From Amorphochlora amoebiformis (Eukaryota > Cercozoa > Chlorarachniophyceae): a stretch of 64,000 nucleotides of DNA. The notes beneath the pieces are model-generated. The model was not told the origin of the DNA. It saw nothing but the letters and a program-made list of their open reading frames with translations, and made no database searches. Each line of letters begins with the position of its first letter. The stretch's first letter is position 1. The position numbers and the translations under genes are program-made. Below, in pieces: positions 1-64,000 of the stretch. The stretch spans positions 682,001 through 746,000 of the forward strand of contig BAAHQB010000001.1 in NCBI GenBank assembly GCA_054601695.1, written 5' to 3'.

Positions 1-1206
1 GCTGAAGTAACACGTACCCAGAGGAGGCCAAGACGATGACGAACTGCACGATCTGAAGGAAGGTGATCGGCCAGCGGAGAGTCTTACAGGGACGGGTGAG
101 GTACATGTAGATGGCGATGTGGCAGAAGCAGTTGAGACCAGCGCAAAGGAGATCCAGTGAGTGATTACTGCTGTTAGCATGCATGACGAGTGATGCGGTG
201 CTGAAGTGGTGGAAGATATGAAGCCACCAGATCGGGCGCTTGGCGAGTACTGTTAGGAAGGTGTCGAAGAGCTCCATGATCTTGGTCAAGTAAAACATGT
301 ACATCGTGAACGAAACTAAACCAGACGATGATGTTTGCGGTCGATGGCAGAGGAAAGCGTCAGCGGACGAAAACCGGTTTTCGAGAATGCCCCCGGCGAT
401 AAGTAGAATGAGCATTATGATTGAAAAGATACACATGCTGACGTTGTGAATGAAGCAGACGGAGCTGTGCCAGCTGGGCTTCTTCTTGTTGTGCATCACG
501 ACGCTCGCGAGTAGGAGTAATGCGGCGCAGGCCGCGTGGATTCCGAAAGCAAATTCCATGCTTGTAAAGGGCACCCCGGGGTTGTTCCATGAGAAATTGG
601 AAATTTTTTCTTGAAGCGTTGCCAGGGAGAAGTTTTCTAGAACAATCTATGGTGATGAAAACTTTAGTACGTGTACTGGTGGAGGGACGGTAAATGTTAC
701 CATGTTATATAAAGGACGAAGCCAGCCTATACTGCCAATAACGCCGGCAGCGAGGACACTCAAGAGCAGCGCCAAAAGAGGCACCTTGACCTCAGTTTTG
801 CTATCCGCCTGGCGTAGTCGTTACATCAGTCTTACTCTATTGACCAGAGCATTTTTTTACGTACCTCTTTGAAAGGTTGCCAGCTCAGATGGTCGCGCGC
901 AATTCCTTTGATATCGGATATCCTGAGAACAAAGCAAAACTCGTTGGATGAAAGATATTCAACCTAGGCATGAGGTTCAAACCCCCCCAAACCCACTCAC
1001 CAGACGAATATTCCAGCGACAATCCACACGATGGGGGCAATCCAAGGCATCAACATGGTGGCTCCGCTTAAGGCCAAGAGGACGATAGAAACCATCAGGT
1101 ATCCAGCGCCTCCCTTTCCAAATTCTTCTTTATTTCTTATCTTGCCCGAGAGATTTCCCCTTTTGACCCTCACGCTCGCCATCTTTGTCTCGGCATCGAA
1201 AACCAT
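1..1206 (-). CDS. ELO-family very-long-chain fatty acid elongase, 3' part outside window
   Basis: ELO enzymes are ER multi-pass condensing enzymes (3-ketoacyl-CoA synthases) that extend fatty acyl-CoA with malonyl-CoA. I join four exons: 1001-1206, 865-922, 701-808 and 1-646. The donors read GTGAGT, GTACGT and GTAACA. The acceptors end in TTCTCAG, CGCCAG and CCATAG. Phases agree throughout. The long last exon carries the family signatures: KIMELFDT (K-x-x-E-x-x-D-T), the histidine box HIFHH, the segment NCFCHIAIYMY, and TFLQIVQ (T-x-x-Q-x-x-Q). About 339 residues are encoded before the left edge and the C-terminus is missing. The first three exons add roughly 124 residues with at least two hydrophobic spans before the usual ELO core, so the protein is longer than typical members (about 270-320 aa). 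I start at the ATG at 1206, the first in this frame. The family is certain. The joining of the first exon is likely but not proven. Confidence 0.92.
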
Positions 1207-1787
1207 AGTTTCCGCGGTTCTCTTGGTGATGGTGGGCTGTGAGGCGTGCTGCGACGTACTTGGCTTGTGTCAACTGCGACGTGTCAGCCCCGTTATTGCT
1301 GGTCAATATCCGTCAATGACGGGTAATATCGGTTGATACCCTATATTCCATTCCTCTTCCATCTCTAAAGTCTTATGGCAGAATCGCCTAAAATACAGAA
1401 TCCAAAAGTTCGAACTGTGGATGGAGCACGGCGGGAACAAGCTGCACCTTCAACCCCCCCCCCGGAGAGTGCTATTGCAGATAGAGTTTATTTCGGACCC
1501 CGTGTCTCCCTTTAGGTTAGATTTTTACTGATATTTCTCGTCTTTGGGATAAGAATCCTTCAACCAAAGTCCAAACATCCGACGGCCAGCAACCCTGGAA
1601 TGGATCTCAAGTAACGTTGGACACTAGGATGACAATCATCCGTTGCAAAATCAAGGTAAATTCTTAACACTCAATTTATTAGTATGTATAATTGGATAGA
1701 TTGAACTAACTGCGCGTCACCATGTCCAGTGACATGCTGTCGGGTCAACCTTGGACCGGCTAAGTCTGTAGTACTCTGTACCAATGT
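1207..1787. other. Intergenic region between the ELO gene and the 1788 ORF
   Basis: This is mixed-composition sequence without satellites and lies between two divergent starts. It presumably holds the promoters of both. I see no motif I can name. A plus-strand ORF overlapping the ELO first exon (1031-1336) is a shadow of that exon. Confidence 0.4.
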
Positions 1788-2339
1788 ATGTCGCGTCAGC
1801 TGACGGTCTCCATTCTTCGGAAGCGATTAAGAGACGATCAGATCGTGGCTAGTGGGATGATCGCGGGGCATTGGCTGCCACCCAATAAGCGATTGAAGGA
1901 CTCCATGACGGATGTTGAAGACTCTCGAATCAGCAACCACAAGAAAACTAGGGTCTTGGAGGAAAAAACGATTAAACTAAGCGCTGAAATTGAGTTCTTC
2001 GCTTCGAACACTGATGAAAATTGGCGCTCGCCCGACACCTCAGACACAGAGATTCCCGAGCCTAAGACACCAGCTGCCGCCGGGCCGTCGGCAAATTCTC
2101 CGCGTCGAACGTCATCCACGCCAATGCTCGACGGTCAAGTAGAAAATTTATCATTAAACTTCAATAGATGTTTGAGCTTCTCTAAGGCCCTCCCTACTTC
2201 TTCCAACGTCATAAGGCCCAAGGCTCTTCGGGTGGTTATTTCAGAGCCCCGTCTGAAGCTGAAGCACGTCCGTCTGCAGGATCGAAAATCTCCCTGCTCG
2301 CGTCCTGTTCACCCAAATTCAATATATAGCCTTAAATAA
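1788..2339 (+). CDS. Hypothetical 183-aa protein, intronless
   Basis: I do not recognise this protein. An uninterrupted ATG-to-TAA frame of 183 codons lies in ordinary-composition DNA with no satellite. The product is basic and polar, with S/T/P-rich stretches around residues 80-115 (SPDTSDTEIPEPKTPAAAGP, then SPRRTSSTP). It has no evident membrane segment, signal peptide or zinc motif. Basic patches such as RKRLRDD and NKRLKD could be nuclear localisation signals, but that is inference. Every recognisable gene in the window except this one has many introns, so it could be a genuine single-exon gene, one exon of a larger gene, or a chance ORF. The neighbouring 240 bp downstream are non-repetitive before the (TA)n tract begins. 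Confidence 0.45.
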   Translation: MSRQLTVSILRKRLRDDQIVASGMIAGHWLPPNKRLKDSMTDVEDSRISNHKKTRVLEEKTIKLSAEIEFFASNTDENWRSPDTSDTEIPEPKTPAAAGPSANSPRRTSSTPMLDGQVENLSLNFNRCLSFSKALPTSSNVIRPKALRVVISEPRLKLKHVRLQDRKSPCSRPVHPNSIYSLK

Positions 2340-2579
2340 GTATGCTTTCCTCAAACAACCTTACCACAAACCTTCTCAGCCTTCAAGCTGGGCGGATACA
2401 TCTGTATTAGTTACATCAAGATTGTGTTATTTAAGTGCTTCGTTGTCGTGGATTTTATGGCCACTTTGCTAAGTCATTAAAATCATTAAAATCAAGTCGT
2501 CAGAGTATGCTGCGTCAATGTAAAGCCGATTGTGCGTGCAAAATTGCTCACACATTAGTGAAATATACTAGTACATGTA

Positions 2580-2879
2580 AAAATATATACAAATACATAT
2601 ATATATATATATATTATTATATTCAATATGTATTATCTATAAAATGTTATTTATATTGCGTATAATTATACACAAATCATTGTCATATCGTTGTGTGTGT
2701 AGATAGATACACCATACTCAGCCTAGTAACATGGTTAGTATATACTATACATCTAGACATGTAGATACATGTGTATCTTGCCCATTAGATCAATTACTAG
2801 TATGTGCCGGTACTGTCATAAGTTCATGATATATAGTACTTTGGAAGTATAAGATGTACATAAATATAAATATAAATAT

Positions 2880-2910
<31 letters not shown>

Positions 2911-3002
2911 CATAGTATAACATGTATAGTGATACATCCGATAGTAGGCCTAGTAGTATCATGATATACTCAGTATATACTAGGCTCGTATAAATGTATA
3001 TG

Positions 3003-3047
<45 letters not shown>

Positions 3048-3052
3048 CATAG

Positions 3053-3142
<90 letters not shown>

Positions 3143-3236
3143 CTGTGATATGTATATATATATATATATATATATCCGATGATGATATATATGATAATAT
3201 TACAATTATACCGCATGATGTATATACTATACTCTC

Positions 3237-3280
<44 letters not shown>

Positions 3281-3452
3281 ATATATATATGTAACCATGA
3301 AATTGCATAATTACTATTCTAGGCTTGAGTGTATCACAGTGTATAATACAGCTGTATCATGATTTTATCTTGTACATTTTTAGTATTATGTGTTGTTATA
3401 TACATCTCCATATTACTGTGATATATACTACGATATTCGTACATATACGGCG

Positions 3453-3493
<41 letters not shown>

Positions 3494-3521
3494 CGTATAT
3501 ATATATATATATATATATATT

Positions 3522-3576
<55 letters not shown>

Positions 3577-3590
3577 CATTCCTGTTTTCA
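2580..3590. repeat. (TA)n microsatellite tract with interruptions
   Basis: Long alternating TA runs are broken by short non-repeat islands. All open frames here translate to Y/I runs on both strands and are repeat artefacts. The tract separates the 1788 ORF from the 3' end of the EMC8/9 gene. Confidence 0.9.
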
Positions 3591-3668
3591 TAAATTTTTA
3601 TTTATTCAATTGAAAGAAAAACACATACGCCAACAATTTGATAATGGGAAATATAAAAATAGAAGACC

Positions 3669-4773
3669 TCAGGTGCATACAGACTTAGTATCAAGGTCGA
3701 AAGTTACTTGCGAACCATCTGCTGTTTTAATGCACACAACAGGCTTTTCAACGCTGAAATCTAACCCGGTAGCGCCCAGCGATCCTCCGAGTTCCTCCGT
3801 GTGGAGCACGGCGCCCGAGTCTCCGTCCCTGAGTATTAGACGTCCACCGGAAAGTTCTGCAATAAGAGTGCCATCTGCAGACTTAGCACTTAGGCACTTC
3901 TGATCCTGGGAATTACATTGGGCTTGAGGAAAAAGGTGTATATGTTGTTATTTTCTGACTACCACCTTGCCAGACTTGATCTCCCCCCCTAGCTGAACAT
4001 CCTGATGCAACCAGTCCTTGTTGACGTTTGCGAGATGGTCGTCAAAGTCGACGATATCGGTCGAACCGACTAGCTTGGCAACCCTCCTGATGACGGCTTC
4101 TTGATCCCGCCTGTCACTATTTAGTGACACGCTCACCTCCCCCTTTGACTGTGGGCACGATGCAGACAGGGCCAGATCGCGTAACAAGAACTCGTTGTTG
4201 ATCTAGTGCAATGGAGAATTTGAGACTAAGAGGTGGACTTGACGTTCGATATGGTATACCAGGATTATTGATGCGTTCTTATAGTACTTGGCAATTTGAC
4301 TTCCCAATCTCCGTGCGACTTGCGGCACCTCCTGTGGTATTGTCAAGGGGGAAAGTGATATGCATAGAAGTTTCGAATCCTACTTCTGTGAACCGTCTAG
4401 ATACCCCCTCCCCTTCCACACCGTATCATTAAGCCGCTCATTCGCCCAGTAGCAACCTACCATCGTCGACTTTGACTCTTTACAAAACTCGTCGATCTGA
4501 AATATACACAATTTACAGCCTCGTTTCTTCAATATGGTACGCAATGGGCTAAACCAAGGCCCCCTAGCCCCAGATCTGCCACGTCACCTGCATCATGGCC
4601 AACTCTAGCATCGGTCCAACGGGATAATTGTGGAACAGCGGAACACAATCTTTCACCACAGTCCCCCCGGATCCATCGTTCCCAAGCAGTACCCCACAAA
4701 CCGGGCGGTATTTGTGTTTGACGGCGTGGACCACCATCTTGGCGTACGCTCCGAGCTCCAGCGCGACCGCCAT
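3669..4773 (-). CDS. ER membrane protein complex subunit 8/9 (EMC8/EMC9, UPF0172)
   Basis: EMC8/9 is a cytosolic MPN-fold scaffold subunit of the EMC, which inserts tail-anchored and multi-pass proteins into the ER. Exons: 4588-4773, 4422-4496, 4260-4331, then 3966-4202 spliced to 3669-3899. If the fourth exon is not spliced, it ends at a stop at 3948 and gives 195 aa. Family landmarks are AYAKMVVHAVKH, VCGVLLG, DCVPLFHNYPVGPMLELA, VGCYWANERLNDT and the C-terminal VDFDDHLANVNKDW. The start at 4773 (MAVALELGAYAKMV) matches the usual EMC8/9 N-terminus. The 195-aa form is close to the normal length of about 205. The optional last exon is in phase (GGCAAG|GTGGTA donor, GGATCAG acceptor) and adds 76 residues rich in short beta-like strands (LIAELSGGRLILRDGDSGAV), which is not part of known EMC8/9. 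That exon could instead belong to a different, unrecognised transcript. The family call is firm and the 3' structure is open. Confidence 0.9.
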
Positions 4774-4839
4774 GTTGCCGAAAAGTTATGTTCGTTGAAT
4801 TTGTCGGGTCAAACTTGACGTCGAATTGACGACTGGTCA
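4774..4839. promoter_or_regulatory. 66-bp divergent promoter between EMC8/9 and the ABC1-kinase gene
   Basis: The two ATG codons point away from each other at 4773 (-) and 4840 (+), leaving 66 bp free of satellite. Any core promoter must be shared or must overlap the 5' exons. I recognise no TATA box or other named element. Confidence 0.55.
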
Positions 4840-23037
<18,198 letters not shown>

Positions 23038-23300
23038 TTCTGCTATGTATATGTGTATGTGTACGTGTACGTGTATTCATCCATGTTATATTCAATGTAG
23101 AATCTCCTCTTCATTCTCTCCCTTTACTCCCTCTCTCTCTCTCTCCTCTGTTACCTTGCTCTGTCCTTCTGTTCCTCTCTTCCTCTCTCTCTCTTGTCTC
23201 TCTCTCTCTGTGTGTGTGTGTGTATCCCTTTCGTTCTTTCTGTTTATCTATCTATCTCTCCCTCTTTCTCTCCTCTTGCTAAGCAGTACATAAACATATA

Positions 23301-23363
<63 letters not shown>

Positions 23364-23364
23364 A

Positions 23365-23430
<66 letters not shown>

Positions 23431-23687
23431 ATACACCTAAATTATATATATATATATATATTATATATATATATGTAAATATCGTACGTACCAATATGTA
23501 TATATATATATATATATAATTATATAACTGTATAAAAGCGTGCTTGTATATATGTAGATAAATATATGTATTCATTGAACAGTAAATATATATACAAGCA
23601 CCTATATTGTATATATGCATATATACATATATATATATATATACTATATATAAAAATATTGTACGTACCGATATGTACATATGTATA

Positions 23688-23751
<64 letters not shown>

Positions 23752-23771
23752 TATAAATATACATATACACA

Positions 23772-23823
<52 letters not shown>

Positions 23824-24543
23824 AAATATATGTGATACATACATATATATACATACATATATACATATAATTATATATACACATACATAATACATATTAT
23901 ATATAGTTATATATTATATAAAAGCGTATTTGTATCTATGCATATATATGTATTCATTGAACAGTATAAGTATATAATACAATGGTATATAAGCATGATA
24001 TTTGACGTCTGTAGATATATGTGTATAATGTAATATGTATATGTATATATATATATATATATATTGTATATGTATATATGTATATATATATATATATATA
24101 TATCGGTTTATGTATATATATATATATATGTATGTATGTATATATATATATATGTATATATGTATGTATATATATATATATATATGTATATATTTACATA
24201 AATATAAATGATATTTATATATGAATATAATATATATATATATATTATACAATGTATTTATATATTTATAATATATATATATATATATACAAGTATGTGT
24301 ATATATATCAGGTCTCTCGACCCCAACCGCTGCACCATCCCGACTCTCCACAGCACCCCGTCTACCTCTCTCCGCTCACCTGGGTCCCCAAATCTCGTCA
24401 CTGTCCTTTCTTCCTTCGGCAGCAGTGTTCAGCTCCTCGCCTTGTGGGTATGGAGCCTGGCACAAAGCCCTTTCATGTGGTTTTTCTCGCGAGTAGTTGC
24501 GGTCAAAGCCATCCTCTCAAGACGTTCTCGGAACACGCCGTCG
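23038..24543. other. Intergenic region between convergent ABC1-kinase and PCGF-like genes
   Basis: It contains a CT-rich stretch (about 23095-23275), long (TA)n tracts with tandem copies of a TATAAAAGCG-containing segment (23530, 23920), and a normal-composition block at 24310-24543. That block has open plus-strand frames (for example to a stop at 24575) but no recognisable domain. It is probably the 3' untranslated region of the minus-strand PCGF-like gene. Confidence 0.5.
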
Positions 24544-30690
<6,147 letters not shown>

Positions 30691-30825
30691 CAACGAGATC
30701 TCGGAACCCAGAGCCGCGAAATTCAAACGTGACAACACCGTGACAATGTTTTGTCAGGAGACTTCCGGAAAGTATTTGTCGCTCTGCTGTGATTGATTTG
30801 TCCTACCCGCCGCGGACAAGAAAGG
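30691..30825. promoter_or_regulatory. 135-bp divergent promoter of the PCGF-like and NUP50-like genes
   Basis: Start codons at 30690 (-) and 30826 (+) face away from each other, and the interval has no satellite. No named promoter element is evident. Both products are nuclear, so co-regulation is possible but inferred only from position. Confidence 0.5.
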
Positions 30826-38856
<8,031 letters not shown>

Positions 38857-40022
38857 GCTAGATGAGGGTAGCATACTGGATATCGATAAGTATCAATCTA
38901 CATCGATTCGAGCCTAGCCGAAACTTCAAAAGCTAACCCTCATGGGAGGGACGACAGTGACTAGAGTGAGCCTAGGTCTAGCTATAGTAGCTGTACTATC
39001 TGTAGCTATCACGCATCTTTGTGCCAAGTTATAAATTGCAATTATGCCGATTCGATAGAATACTAGTACAATAGTAGAACATAATCTAGATAATCCTATT
39101 GTGAACACTACATCTAGTATATAGCAACGTACATATGCTGCAGTAAGATCAAGTTAGCTTGTATAGTGCGATTGTATCTGGTGTATAGTGCGATCAGTCT
39201 AGTTTAGCTGCCACTACCGCACTCCGGTATTTGATGAAATATAGCAGTTCATTGAACAGTTATTGCTGGTATAGATGATGATGTATTATTAATTCAGGGC
39301 CATGATAACTATAAGGATGCGTATCCCTACTGTCGATTTAATGATAATGCATTGCAATTAGATATAATTTATCCTGAGTCGATTCCTGACCAATGCATGA
39401 ATCTAAGAATTATGAATCACTGAAATCAAACTCACCCATCATTGGCCACGGGCTGAACTTTTGGGGCATGATAGCACAGAGGTCACTGACCACCATGCTA
39501 CTCCCACTGCTACACGCATGTGCGCGGCGCCTGGCACGTACCATAAGTTCCATAACACCACACCACTCAGCCACCCCCCGTCTGCCGTTGATTATTATCA
39601 TCGGAAATCGCAACAGAAAACTTCAAATATCTACCTCACACGATCGTATCCTACGGATTTCAGAGCACATCTGATAAACCGCAGCTCATAAAGCTAGGCT
39701 TTTAATCACCCTTCATCGTCACATGTCTCAAAAAGACAATGCAATCAAGTTGGGTTCCGAGCATATTGGCTGGGTGCCGAGAAATGCAATTAAGATATCA
39801 AGATAGATATCTGACAGATAACAATGTATTATTATTAGTAATAATTCTTCGGCCGAAGTGCGTCGTTGGATATTTTTGACGAAGGTGGTGGGGGTTTGGG
39901 GTGGCACACGAGATGTATGATCTATTTAAAGCTAGAAAGTGCTTGTTTTATGCTTTCGGCGATTTATTATGTTTTTTCTCCTCGTTTTTTTCCGGGGGGA
40001 GGGGGGCTAGTCACAGATAAGG
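38857..40022. other. Intergenic region between NUP50-like and WWE/DUF4246 genes
   Basis: This is 1.17 kb of normal-complexity sequence. Open frames exist on both strands at 39393-39691 (one starting HDSTEVTDHHATPTATRM), but they have no recognisable domain and no clear splice context. I treat them as unsupported. The promoter of the downstream gene should lie here. Confidence 0.5.

Positions 40023-64000
<23,978 letters not shown>

Noticed and set aside
2970-3591. Many overlapping Y/I-rich open frames here and throughout the window
   Set aside because: They are translations of (TA)n and related microsatellites, open on several frames and both strands, with no other coding signal.

Overview
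This is nuclear DNA from an intron-rich eukaryote, most likely a protist. I cannot name the species. The genes consist of small exons (19 to about 650 nt) with consistent phases and mostly GT-AG borders. They are separated by introns packed with (TA)n and related microsatellites. TTAGGG/CCCTAA telomere-type repeats also sit inside introns, mainly in the right third. Nearly all long open frames in the TA tracts (runs of I, Y, T, H, M, C) are repeat artefacts and are not listed.

I rebuilt the genes by joining exons by hand. Left to right: (1) a fatty-acid elongase of the ELO family on the minus strand, cut by the left edge; (2) an intronless hypothetical ORF at 1788-2339 (+); (3) an EMC8/9 subunit of the ER membrane protein complex (-, 3669-4773); (4) an ABC1/ADCK/UbiB-type atypical kinase (+, 22 exons, 4840-23037, 587 aa), divergent from EMC8/9 with only 66 bp between start codons; (5) a Polycomb-type RING plus RAWUL protein of the PCGF/DRIP class (-, 15 exons, 24544-30690, about 311 aa); (6) a NUP50/Nup2-like nucleoporin with FG motifs and a C-terminal Ran-binding domain (+, 14 exons, 30826-38856, 348 aa), divergent from gene 5 across 135 bp; (7) a very large gene (+, 40023 to beyond the right edge, 31 exons in the window) encoding WWE, then SAP, then an unidentified segment, then a DUF4246 domain.

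Intergenic spaces near shared starts are very short and free of satellites, whereas introns are inflated up to several kb. The genes look like unrelated housekeeping and regulatory functions: lipid elongation, ER insertion, mitochondrial or plastid ABC1 kinase, chromatin ubiquitylation, nuclear transport. I see no operon-like or pathway cluster.

The most unusual signal is structural. Many exons are flanked in the intron by decayed tandem copies of their own edge. Copies of the acceptor plus exon start lie upstream, and copies of the exon end plus donor lie downstream. This recurs in at least three genes and becomes extreme in the DUF4246 gene, where the copies alternate with telomere repeats. 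Mutated telomere or TA repeat units themselves serve as many of the splice sites. One telomere-like stretch appears to be read through in frame inside the WWE domain. A 45-bp element always joined to telomere repeats occurs about ten times, and a candidate tRNA-derived SINE occurs twice.
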